From Pseudomonas sp. RIT623 (GTDB lineage Bacteria > Pseudomonadota > Gammaproteobacteria > Pseudomonadales > Pseudomonadaceae): a stretch of 64,000 nt of DNA. How positions within the stretch are numbered: the first letter of the stretch is position 1; every line of letters starts with the position of its first letter. Positions 35,335-43,252 of the stretch are shown piece after piece. The stretch covers positions 1 through 64,000 of the forward strand of contig NZ_SOZA01000012.1 in NCBI RefSeq assembly GCF_004519305.1, written 5' to 3'. The translations under genes were made by a program, and so were the position numbers. The notes under the pieces were generated by a model. That model was not told where the DNA came from, ran no database searches, and worked only from the letters and a program-made list of their open reading frames with translations.

Positions 35335-37698
35335 TCAGAAGTCGATGCTGGCGGAAAGCTTTAGCGTGCGCGGCTCGCTGACGGTGGCATAACCGTCGTT
35401 GAACACCCCGGCCCAATAGGCGCGGTTCTCGACGTTCTCCAGGCTGGCGCGCAGGGTCACGTCCTTGCTCAGCACGCGGGTGGCATAGCGTGCGCCGAGG
35501 TCGTAACGGGTCCACTGCGGGATTTTCAGATCGTTGGCGGAGTCGAGGTACTGGGAGCTGCTGTGAATGCCCAGTACGGTCAGGGTCAGGCCCTGGACCC
35601 AGGGCAGGTCCCACTCGGCGCCCAGGTTGGCCGACCAGGCCGGCACCCCGCGGGCGGTGTTGCCGTCCATCGTGCCACCTGCGGTCTTGCTCAATTGCGC
35701 CCGGGTATAGGTGACGCCGCCGAGCAGGCGCACGCTGGGGACGAGCTCGCCGAACATCGTCCACTCCACGCCCCGGTTGCGCTGCTCGCCGTCGTCGGTG
35801 TAACGGTTGCTGGGCTTGTCGTAGATCATGCTCGGCTTTTCGATCTGGAACAGCGCCAGGGTGTGGGTGAAGTCGCCCAGGTCCCACTTCACCCCAGCCT
35901 CCATCTGCTTGGCGACATAGGGCGCGAACTGCTCGTTGTAGTTGGCCGCCTTCACATCGGTGACCATGCCGCCCTGGGTCAGGCCCTCGATATAGTTGGC
36001 GTACAGCGATACCGGCGCGTCCCAGGGCTTGAGCACGATGCCCAGGGCCGGGGTCAGCTTGCGCTCGTCATAGGACGGGTTGCTCATCTTCTGCCGCACC
36101 CGCTGCGCGCGCACGCCCAGGGTCAACAGCACGCGCTCGTCGAGAAAGCCCAGGGTGTCGGCCACGGCGAAGCTCGACAGGGTATTGTCGCCGGTCTTTT
36201 TGCTGCTGCCAGGGTCGGCGGCGATGATCGCCTTGCCGGGGTGATAGATATTAGTGGTGTAGCCCTTGCCGGTGACGGTGGGCGCGCGGCCGATGTCCTG
36301 GTGCAGCAAGGTGGTGCTGAGCACCAGCTGGTGGCTGACTGGGCCGGTCATGAAGTTGCCGCGCAGGCCGGCCTCGGTGGACAGGCTGTGGGTGTAGCCG
36401 GCCTGGTTGTAGGTTTCGCCGCTGGCGGTGCCATCGGCCTTGGTCACCACCACCCGGGTACCGTTGAGGAAACCGGCATAGCGGGTACGCGCGCCACCGA
36501 CGCTGACATAAGCGCTCCAGCTGTCGTCCAGTTGATACTCGCCACGCACCACCACGGCCTTGCTGATCTGCTTGGCATGGATACCTTCAAGAATGTTGGT
36601 GTCCGGCTTCGGTGCCCGGGTGACCTGCTTGAGCTTGGAAAACCCGACCATCATCGGGCTGCCATTGTCGAGTTTCTCGTGGCTTTCGTAGGCGTCCAAC
36701 TCGAGCTTGAAGTCATCGCCGCGGTAGTCCAGCCCCAAGGAGGCCAGGGTACGGTCCTTGGACTGTTCGTTCACGCCGGTGTCACCACTGCCGTACACGC
36801 CGTTGAAGCGCACACCGAAACGGCCATCGGCGAAACGCCGGCCAATATCGACATGCTCGGCCACATAGCCGTCCGACACATAGCTGCTGGTCAGCCGGGT
36901 CAGCGGCGCTTCGCCGGCGCGCTTGGGCACCAGGTTGACCACCCCGCCCACGCCACCGTTGGGCGCCATGCCGTTGAGCAGCGCGCCAGGGCCCTTGAGC
37001 ACTTCGACCCGCTCGAGGAACTCGGTCGGCACATGGCCGTCGGGCGCCAGGCCATACAGGCCACCCAGCGCCAGCTCGGTGGAGTCGAGGGCATAGCCGC
37101 GGATCATGAAGTTCTCGTAGGCGTGCCCTTCGCCAGTGCTGAAACGGATCGACGGATCGTTGCGCAATACCGCGCCGACCGTGCCGCTTTGCTGGTTCTC
37201 GATGGCCTTGGCGGTGTAGGCGGTGACGCTGAAGGGGGTGTCCATCAGGTCGCGGTTGCCCAGCATGCCGATTCGCGCGCCGCGGGCCACCTGGCCGCCG
37301 CTGTAGCTCTCGGGCAGGTCGCTGTTGAAGCCCGAGGCATTGACCGTGGTCGCGCCCAGGGTCAGCGCGCCGTCATCGCCGGGGCCGCGCAGGATGATCA
37401 CGCCATTCTCTTCCACTGCCACCAAGTCGGTGCCAGCCAACAGCTGCTGCAGGGCCTGCAGCACCGTGTAGCGGCCGTGCAAGGCCGGCGCGCTGCGCCC
37501 GGCCAGCAAGCGGCTGTCGGCGGCGATCGCTACCCCCGATTCGTGGGCCAAGGCATGCACCGTGGCTTCCAGCGGCTGGCCCGGCAGGTCGAGGCTCAGC
37601 GCCTGGCTGTCGGCAAGCGCCAGGCTGCTGCCACCCAGGGCGCAGGCCAGGGCCAGGCGCCGCAGGGTGCCGGGGAAACGGGGTGTGAACGACGACAT
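35335..37698 (-). CDS. TonB-dependent siderophore receptor with signalling (STN) domain
   Basis: Outer-membrane ferric-siderophore receptor of 787 residues. A signal peptide (about 1-29) is followed by an STN domain (about 32-105, LDLPGQPLEATVHALAHESG), the mark of receptors that signal to a FecR/FecI pair. The plug domain contains MGNRD-like and LERVEVLKGPGALLNGMAPN sequences (about 125-245). The C-terminal barrel ends in LKLSASIDF with terminal Phe. It lies downstream of its sigma/anti-sigma genes and upstream of a periplasmic esterase, which suggests a trilactone catecholate ligand. Ligand identity is inference. Confidence 0.92.
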   Translation of the reverse strand: MSSFTPRFPGTLRRLALACALGGSSLALADSQALSLDLPGQPLEATVHALAHESGVAIAADSRLLAGRSAPALHGRYTVLQALQQLLAGTDLVAVEENGVIILRGPGDDGALTLGATTVNASGFNSDLPESYSGGQVARGARIGMLGNRDLMDTPFSVTAYTAKAIENQQSGTVGAVLRNDPSIRFSTGEGHAYENFMIRGYALDSTELALGGLYGLAPDGHVPTEFLERVEVLKGPGALLNGMAPNGGVGGVVNLVPKRAGEAPLTRLTSSYVSDGYVAEHVDIGRRFADGRFGVRFNGVYGSGDTGVNEQSKDRTLASLGLDYRGDDFKLELDAYESHEKLDNGSPMMVGFSKLKQVTRAPKPDTNILEGIHAKQISKAVVVRGEYQLDDSWSAYVSVGGARTRYAGFLNGTRVVVTKADGTASGETYNQAGYTHSLSTEAGLRGNFMTGPVSHQLVLSTTLLHQDIGRAPTVTGKGYTTNIYHPGKAIIAADPGSSKKTGDNTLSSFAVADTLGFLDERVLLTLGVRAQRVRQKMSNPSYDERKLTPALGIVLKPWDAPVSLYANYIEGLTQGGMVTDVKAANYNEQFAPYVAKQMEAGVKWDLGDFTHTLALFQIEKPSMIYDKPSNRYTDDGEQRNRGVEWTMFGELVPSVRLLGGVTYTRAQLSKTAGGTMDGNTARGVPAWSANLGAEWDLPWVQGLTLTVLGIHSSSQYLDSANDLKIPQWTRYDLGARYATRVLSKDVTLRASLENVENRAYWAGVFNDGYATVSEPRTLKLSASIDF

Positions 37699-37787
37699 GA
37701 TCAGTCCTTGCGAGAGGTGGGTTCACAGCTGAAGACGCGGCAGTGGCGGTTTACCCCTCAAACGTATTTCAACCCAAAGGCAGCGCC

Positions 37788-38750
37788 TCAATTGCGTACC
37801 AACCGCCGCGACCCCGCCTGCTGTACCAACCTGACCGGTAGGATGGACGGCAATGCCTCGAGCAGCACCTGAGGCCGGGCGCTCGGGAAACTGCCGGTCA
37901 GACGCAAATCCGCCACACCTGGGTCGACCTCGATGGCAGGTGTGACATAGGCGTTGAGTTCAGCGACCACCTCATCCAAGGGTTGCTCGGTGAACGACCA
38001 CCAGCCGCGCTGCCAGTGCGCCAGGTCCGGACCATGGGCACCGCCACCACGCAGGTGGCCAAGTCGCCCATCGGCGTCCAGGCAAATGCGCTCACCGGCG
38101 CGCAACAGCTGTTCGCCACCTTGCAGGTCCCGCACCTGCACCCGCCCCCGGGCCACCGCTACCTGCACCCGACCGCCGCGGTCACTGACCGTGAAGGCGG
38201 TGCCAAGCACTTCAACGCTACCCAGCCGGGTACTGACCAGGAACGAACGCCAGCGCTCATGAGCCACGTCGAAGTAGACATGGCCATGCAGCAGCAGCAC
38301 CTGGCGCCGGAGATGATCGAAACGTACCCGCAGGTTGCTTTCGGCCGCCACCTGCAACTGGCTGCCATCGGCCAGCGACAAGGCTTGCAGCGCTTGCCCG
38401 TGGCTGGTCTGCAGGTCTTGCTGGTACGGGGCTGTACGCTGGAACATCCAGCCCAGCCAGCCCCCCGCGGCCAGCAGCACCGCCAGCGCGCCGCCCTGGC
38501 GCAGCACACGCCGGCGCCCAGGGTCGAAGGCCTGCGGTTGCACCGCACCACGCAATTGCGGCGCCAGGCAATGCACCAATTGCCAGCGCTGTTCGGCCTC
38601 CTGCCAGGCCCGCTCATGCTCGGCGCTCTTGCCACGCCAGCGCTGGACCAACCCCTGGGTCCTGCCGATACGCTCGGGATCTTCGCCGTGCAACGCCGCC
38701 AGGTAGACCAGCGCCTGCCGCACCTTGCGCGGCGCCACCGGCTCAGTCAT
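37788..38750 (-). CDS. FecR-family anti-sigma regulator
   Basis: Inner-membrane transducer of cell-surface signalling, 320 residues. The N-terminal cytoplasmic DUF4880 segment includes HERAWQEAEQRW. A membrane helix lies near residues 95-115 (GGALAVLLAAGGWLGWMF). The periplasmic FecR domain follows, and the C terminus resembles an STN fold (about 245-320) that contacts the receptor. It overlaps the sigma gene by 8 bases and precedes the siderophore receptor. Confidence 0.92.
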   Translation of the reverse strand: MTEPVAPRKVRQALVYLAALHGEDPERIGRTQGLVQRWRGKSAEHERAWQEAEQRWQLVHCLAPQLRGAVQPQAFDPGRRRVLRQGGALAVLLAAGGWLGWMFQRTAPYQQDLQTSHGQALQALSLADGSQLQVAAESNLRVRFDHLRRQVLLLHGHVYFDVAHERWRSFLVSTRLGSVEVLGTAFTVSDRGGRVQVAVARGRVQVRDLQGGEQLLRAGERICLDADGRLGHLRGGGAHGPDLAHWQRGWWSFTEQPLDEVVAELNAYVTPAIEVDPGVADLRLTGSFPSARPQVLLEALPSILPVRLVQQAGSRRLVRN

Positions 38751-39279
38751 GACGAGCGGCCAGACGTAGCTCGGACAAGTCGAACACGGCCCGGGCGATA
38801 TGCAGCTCGACCGACTTGGCCGATAGCCCCAGCGCCTCGCACACTTCGCGATGGCTATGGCCATGCAGGCGCACGCGGACGAACACCTCGCGGCGCAGGC
38901 GCGGCATGCGCTCGATACGCGCAATCAGGTGCTGCAGCTGTTCGCGGGCGATCATGATCGCCTCCACGCTCGGGCTGAACGGCTCGGCGCGCACCAACCA
39001 GTCTTCCAGTGCCGCCAGCTCGGTGGTACGCCGCCGGTACTGGTCGATGCACAGGTTGCGCGCGGCCTGGAACAACAAGGCGCGGGCGTTGAGCACCGGG
39101 GCGTTGAGCGCGTGGGCATAAGCCTGGGCGAAACTCGATTGGGCGATATCGGCGGCGTCGTCAGGATTGCGCAGGCGTCCGCCGAGGTAGCGCCGCAGGT
39201 CGCTGTAGTGAGCCAGGAGATCATCGACGATGGCCTGGAACGCCGGCTGGGCGTTCCAGGGGGTGGAAAGGCTTGTCAT
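38743..39279 (-). CDS. FecI-family ECF sigma factor
   Basis: Iron-starvation sigma factor of 178 residues with region 2 (DDAADIAQSSFAQAYAHAL, about residues 39-58) and region 4 (MPRLRREVFVRVRLHGHSHR). It should direct transcription of the downstream siderophore receptor after activation by the FecR partner. A Fur-box-like palindrome lies 24 bases upstream, so expression is likely iron-repressed. Confidence 0.93.
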   Translation of the reverse strand: MTSLSTPWNAQPAFQAIVDDLLAHYSDLRRYLGGRLRNPDDAADIAQSSFAQAYAHALNAPVLNARALLFQAARNLCIDQYRRRTTELAALEDWLVRAEPFSPSVEAIMIAREQLQHLIARIERMPRLRREVFVRVRLHGHSHREVCEALGLSAKSVELHIARAVFDLSELRLAARHD

Positions 39280-39302
39280 TGCGGTGACTGTGCGAGACCG
39301 TT

Positions 39303-39326
39303 AATAGGAATTCCTATCATTCTCAC
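39303..39326 (-). promoter_or_regulatory. Fur box upstream of the first sigma gene
   Basis: On the minus strand gagaatgataggaattcctat resembles the Fur 19-base consensus and contains a perfect 14-base palindrome (39304-39317). The position, just ahead of a FecI-type sigma gene, fits iron repression. Confidence 0.7.
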
Positions 39327-39353
39327 ACATGTCGGCGAGCCATCGCCAGCGGC

Positions 39354-40412
39354 TCAGTAACCCAACGTGCGCAGCAACTGCCCTTCGTTATGGGGTACGG
39401 GCCGCCCATAGAAACGCATCAGTTCGCCGGCGCGGTTGGTGAAGATGCCATCCACGCCGGCCTTCATCGCCTTGTCGTAATCCACCGCTGCGTCGAGGGT
39501 GTACACATGCACCAGCAGCCCTTTGTCGTGGCTGGCCTGGTTCATCCATGGCTGGATCAGGTCGGAATAGCTCTGCTCACCCAGGTGGGTACGCACCGCC
39601 GAAGGACCGGTGCCGATGGCGCCGTCGGCCTTGGCGTAGTCCAGCCAGCGCTCGAACTCGGCACGGTCCTTGGGTTGCTGGCGGGCGTAGAAGGCCGACT
39701 TGTCCTGCTCGCCGGAGTCACTGAAGTCCTGCCCGGAGGCCGGCTCGATACTGCCCTTGGCGACCCACAGCAGGAGAATTTTCGGTACCTGCGGCATGGC
39801 TTGGTGCAGCAGCTTGAGGCTGTTGCGATCGAAGGTCTGCAGCACCACCTGCCCTGGCTTGTCGAGCCAGCCGCGGGCTTCGAGGCGTTTTTTCAGGTCC
39901 TGCTCGATACCGGGAAACTGGGCAGGCTCCTTGGTCTCGATGTACAGGCCGGGATGACGTTCGGGGTTGCCTTCGGCGATATCGATCACCTCGTCCAGGG
40001 TGAGGATGCGCTGCTGCTTGAAGGCGTCTCGGGCTCGCTCGGGATAGGCCTTGTTGAACCAGCTGCCGGCATCCAGCGCCTTGAGTTCGGCCAGGGTGAA
40101 GGCACTGACCGGGCTGGACTTGCGCTCGGGATAGCGCTCGGCAACATCGCTGGTGCGCCCCAGCACATCGTCGTGGACCACCACCAACACACCATCGCGG
40201 GTGCGTTGCAGGTCCATTTCCAGGTAATCGGCGCCCAGCTCGCGGGCCAACAGGTAGGCCGGCGTGGTGGACTCCGGCGCATCAAAGGAAGCACCGCGGT
40301 GGGCGATCACCGCCGGGTGGGGGATGCCCTGGGCGCGGGCCAGCGCCTGACCATCGGCGGCCTGGGCAGTGGAGGTCGCCAGCAACGTGGCCAGCAGGAA
40401 GGATTTGTACAT
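39354..40412 (-). CDS. glpQ: Glycerophosphodiester phosphodiesterase GlpQ
   Basis: Periplasmic hydrolase of glycerophosphodiesters giving glycerol 3-phosphate and an alcohol. The 352-residue protein has a signal peptide (MYKSFLLATLLATSTAQA). The GDPD fold shows the catalytic His-Arg in IAHRGASFDAPEST, the metal ligands Glu and Asp in YLEMDLQRTRDG, and the second catalytic His in VVVHDD. It stands alone between the two iron-signalling loci. Confidence 0.94.
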   Translation of the reverse strand: MYKSFLLATLLATSTAQAADGQALARAQGIPHPAVIAHRGASFDAPESTTPAYLLARELGADYLEMDLQRTRDGVLVVVHDDVLGRTSDVAERYPERKSSPVSAFTLAELKALDAGSWFNKAYPERARDAFKQQRILTLDEVIDIAEGNPERHPGLYIETKEPAQFPGIEQDLKKRLEARGWLDKPGQVVLQTFDRNSLKLLHQAMPQVPKILLLWVAKGSIEPASGQDFSDSGEQDKSAFYARQQPKDRAEFERWLDYAKADGAIGTGPSAVRTHLGEQSYSDLIQPWMNQASHDKGLLVHVYTLDAAVDYDKAMKAGVDGIFTNRAGELMRFYGRPVPHNEGQLLRTLGY

Positions 40413-40555
40413 TCAGGTAGTCCTTTGCAAATCAAGACCGGCCCTGGCTGGGGCCGGCGGGGTCAACGGGGCAATCCTTGAGCGCGCAAGCCTCGCACAC
40501 TCTGCATGACATGCTAAAGTCCCCGGCGTTTTCCGCCTCACCCAACGGACCACCC

Positions 40556-41572
40556 ATGCCCGCACTCGACGCCCACCTGCCCACCTGGGCCGACCTCAAC
40601 CAGCGCCACCCCAGCACTGCCCTGCTCCTGGGCAACGGTGCCAGTCGCGCGCTGTGGAAGCCGTTCGGCTACTTCTCGCTGTACGAGCAGGCCCAGCAGG
40701 TACGGCACAAGGGCCTGGGGGTGAGTGACCAGGCGCTGTTCAAGGCCGTGGGCAGCGAGCTGTTCGAACCACTGCTGAGCAGCCTGAACACCACCGTGCG
40801 GACCAACGCGGCCCTGGCGATCAACTCCACCGCGCCGCTGAACCGCTATTACTCGATCAAGGAAGCCTTGATCCATGCGGTGCGCGCCGTGCACCTGCCC
40901 TGGCCGCTGTTCGATGCCAGCGCCCGCGCCGCTATCAACCAGGCCTTGCGTCAGTACCGCAACGTCTACACCAGCAACTACGACCTGATCCTGCCCTGGG
41001 CCGTGGCGGACAACCCGAAGGGCTTCGCCAGCCTGTTCGACGAGCAAGGTTTCTTCGACGTACGTCGCACTGCCAGTGAAGGCACCCGCATCCTGCACCT
41101 GCATGGCGGCATGCACCTGCTCAAGCTACCCGATGGCAGCACCCGCCAACGCAGCGCGGCGCAGGCCGAACTGCTCGAAGGCTTTGCCGTGAACATTCCC
41201 GGAGAAGTACCGCTGTTCATCAACGAAAGCCGCAGCGAAGACAAGCTGCGCGCAATCCGCCACTCCGACTACCTGGCCTGGAGCCTCGGCGAACTGGCCC
41301 GCGAGCAAGGCAGCCTGTGCCTGTACGGTCAGCACCTGGACAGCAGCGACCAGCACCTGCTCGATGCCATCCGCCAGGCATGCCCGCGGCACCTCACCAT
41401 CGCCATCCGCCCTTTGAGCGAGGCGTCGATCATCAACCAGAAGCAACACTTCATCGACCGTTTCGGCGATCTCGAACAGGTTTCGCTGCACTTCTTCGAC
41501 GCTTCCAGTCATCCACTGGGCCTGGCGGAGCTGGCGATCAGCGTTCCTGCCGCGTTCAATCGTCGGCACTGA
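40556..41572 (+). CDS. DUF4917 protein with SIR2/AbiH-like motifs
   Basis: A 338-residue cytoplasmic protein of the DUF4917 family, with no assigned function. Four short motifs occur in the order and spacing of SIR2-fold NAD-binding proteins: LLLGNGAS at residues 23-30, YTSNYDLIL around 138-146 (Asn about 141), LHLHGG with His183, and LYGQHLDSSDQHLLDAI near 260. In SIR2-type NADases the Asn and His of the second and third motifs are catalytic. I start at MPALDAHLPTW; in-frame Met codons at 40511 and further upstream exist. It has no operon partner. The SIR2 relation is my inference. Confidence 0.8.
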   Translation: MPALDAHLPTWADLNQRHPSTALLLGNGASRALWKPFGYFSLYEQAQQVRHKGLGVSDQALFKAVGSELFEPLLSSLNTTVRTNAALAINSTAPLNRYYSIKEALIHAVRAVHLPWPLFDASARAAINQALRQYRNVYTSNYDLILPWAVADNPKGFASLFDEQGFFDVRRTASEGTRILHLHGGMHLLKLPDGSTRQRSAAQAELLEGFAVNIPGEVPLFINESRSEDKLRAIRHSDYLAWSLGELAREQGSLCLYGQHLDSSDQHLLDAIRQACPRHLTIAIRPLSEASIINQKQHFIDRFGDLEQVSLHFFDASSHPLGLAELAISVPAAFNRRH

Positions 41573-41584
41573 TGCACGCACTTT

Positions 41585-41607
41585 GCAAATGTAAATAATT
41601 CTCGATA
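41585..41607 (+). promoter_or_regulatory. Fur box upstream of the second sigma gene
   Basis: gcaaatgtaaataattctcg, whose reverse complement reads as gagaattatttacatttgc, is a typical Pseudomonas Fur-box pattern. It lies about 45 bases before the sigma gene. Confidence 0.7.
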
Positions 41608-41649
41608 AGATCCGCACCCTTTCCTCAAGGCCAGCCCCGGAAAGCGTGC

Positions 41650-42171
41650 ATGCAACGCCCAAAACCCGACCCTGTCGCCCACGGTTTCTACGCCGACATC
41701 CTGCATTTCCTGCGCAAGCGCATGGACAATGCCAGCGATGCCGCGGACATGACCCAGGACGTGTTCGCCCAGTGGCTGGGTTACCGCGATCGGGCCAAGG
41801 TCGAGCAACCCCGGGCATTCCTGTTCCAGGTGGCGCGCAATCTGCTCAGCGACCACTGGCGCCGGCAAAAGGTGCGCCATGCGGCGCTGGCCGACGAGCC
41901 CCTGGCCGATGCGCATGCACCAGCCGCCAACGACCCGCTGGACCATGCCCAGCAACAACAACGGCTGAATCAATTGCGCCAAGTGCTCGACGAGCTCTCG
42001 CCGCGGCGGCGCGAAGCCCTTATGCTGCACCGTTTCGAGGGCCTGACCCAGGCCCAGATTGCCGCACGCATGAACATTTCCGTCAGCATGGTCGAGAAGC
42101 ACATCGCCGCCGCCCTGCTGCAATGCAAGCAACGCCTGGACAGTGACACCGGCACGGAGCAGTCCCCATGA
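41650..42171 (+). CDS. FecI/HasI-family ECF sigma factor
   Basis: ECF sigma factor of 173 residues. Region 2 reads DAADMTQDVFAQWLGYRD and ends with FLFQVARNLLSDHWRRQ. Region 4 includes LSPRRREALMLHRFEGLTQA and the recognition helix ISVSMVEKHIAAALL. Its stop codon overlaps the start of the anti-sigma gene by ATGA. The downstream receptor is HasR-like, so this pair corresponds to HasI/HasS of heme-uptake systems. Confidence 0.93.
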   Translation: MQRPKPDPVAHGFYADILHFLRKRMDNASDAADMTQDVFAQWLGYRDRAKVEQPRAFLFQVARNLLSDHWRRQKVRHAALADEPLADAHAPAANDPLDHAQQQQRLNQLRQVLDELSPRRREALMLHRFEGLTQAQIAARMNISVSMVEKHIAAALLQCKQRLDSDTGTEQSP

Positions 42172-43115
42172 CCCCCACCGACGCGCGTGACCCACGCCCG
42201 ATCGACGCCCAGGCGGCGAGCTGGTTCAGCCGCAACCGCAACAACCCGACGCGGCCCGAGCGCAAGGCCTTCAGCCAGTGGATGCAGACCGCAGAGCACG
42301 CGCATGCCTACCGCCAGTTCGAGCAACTGTGGGACGACCTGGCCGCGCTCAAGCAGGCCAGTCGGCCGCTTGCCTTACCCGTGCGACGAGCGCCCCGCTG
42401 GCGGCCGGCCCTGGCAACCGCGGCGGCGCTGCTGTGCGCCCTGCTGGTCGGAAACCTGGGAGCCGGCAGCACCACCTTCGACGAGCGCATCGCCGCCGGC
42501 CCGACCCTGCGCACATTACAACTGCCCGATGGCAGCGTGTTGTCCGTCAACGCCCAGACTCGCCTACGCCTGGCGTTCGATGCCGAGCGCCGGTTGATCC
42601 ACCTCGACCATGGCCAGCTGTACATCGAAGTCGCCCCCGACAAGGAACGCCCGTTGTTCGTCGATGCCGGCAGCGGCCGTGTGCGCGTGGTCGGCACCGG
42701 CTTCGACCTGCGCCGTGGCGAGCGCGAGCTGGTGGTCGGCGTCGCCCATGGCCAGGTGGCCTTCGAAACCCCCGGTGAGCGCCACCCGCCGGTGCTGCTC
42801 GGCGCCCAGCAGGGCGCCACCTACGACCTCGCCCGCGGCACCCTGACCCGCCAGGACCTGGGCGAGCAGGCAGTGGCCGACTGGCGTGAAGGGCACGTGA
42901 GCTTTCGCAATCGCGAACTGGCCAGCCTGATCGACGAAGTCGGCCTGTACCGCCAGCACCCCGTGCTGCTGGCCGACCCGGCGCTGGGTCGCTACAAGGT
43001 GTCCGGCAACCTCGACGTGCATGACCCCGATGCCCTGCTCAATGCCCTGCCGGCCCTGTTGCCGGTCAAGACCACGCTGCTGGCCGACGGCCGCTTGCGC
43101 ATCGAACGACGCTGA
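42168..43115 (+). CDS. FecR/HasS-family anti-sigma regulator
   Basis: Inner-membrane signal transducer, 315 residues. The N-terminal DUF4880 segment contains ASWFSRNRNNPTRPERKAF and the conserved HAHAYRQFEQLWDDL. A membrane helix lies near residues 80-97 (LATAAALLCALLVGNLG). The periplasmic FecR domain includes LQLPDGSVLSVNAQTRLRL, and a C-terminal STN-like fold follows. It lies between the sigma gene and the receptor. Confidence 0.92.
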   Translation: MTPTDARDPRPIDAQAASWFSRNRNNPTRPERKAFSQWMQTAEHAHAYRQFEQLWDDLAALKQASRPLALPVRRAPRWRPALATAAALLCALLVGNLGAGSTTFDERIAAGPTLRTLQLPDGSVLSVNAQTRLRLAFDAERRLIHLDHGQLYIEVAPDKERPLFVDAGSGRVRVVGTGFDLRRGERELVVGVAHGQVAFETPGERHPPVLLGAQQGATYDLARGTLTRQDLGEQAVADWREGHVSFRNRELASLIDEVGLYRQHPVLLADPALGRYKVSGNLDVHDPDALLNALPALLPVKTTLLADGRLRIERR

Positions 43116-43136
43116 GGCGCGTGACGGCAGCGCGAT

Positions 43137-43161
43137 ATTTATGAGAATTTTTATCATTCGC
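43137..43161 (+). promoter_or_regulatory. Fur box upstream of the HasR-like receptor
   Basis: atgagaatttttatcattcg matches the GATAATGAT-type Fur consensus as an inverted repeat. It sits about 95 bases before the receptor start, giving the receptor its own iron control in addition to that of the sigma gene. Confidence 0.7.
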
Positions 43162-43252
43162 AGGTGAGGTTTTTTCGCAAGCACGCGTCTTCCTCCCCGC
43201 CTGCTCCTTGATGGCAGGCATTTTTCCGGCCTTTTGCCGTTTGGGGGAAACC

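Noticed and set aside
35563..37872. 769-codon plus-strand open frame opposite the siderophore receptor
   Set aside because: Antisense to a complete TonB receptor with signal peptide, STN, plug and barrel. No family features in the shadow.
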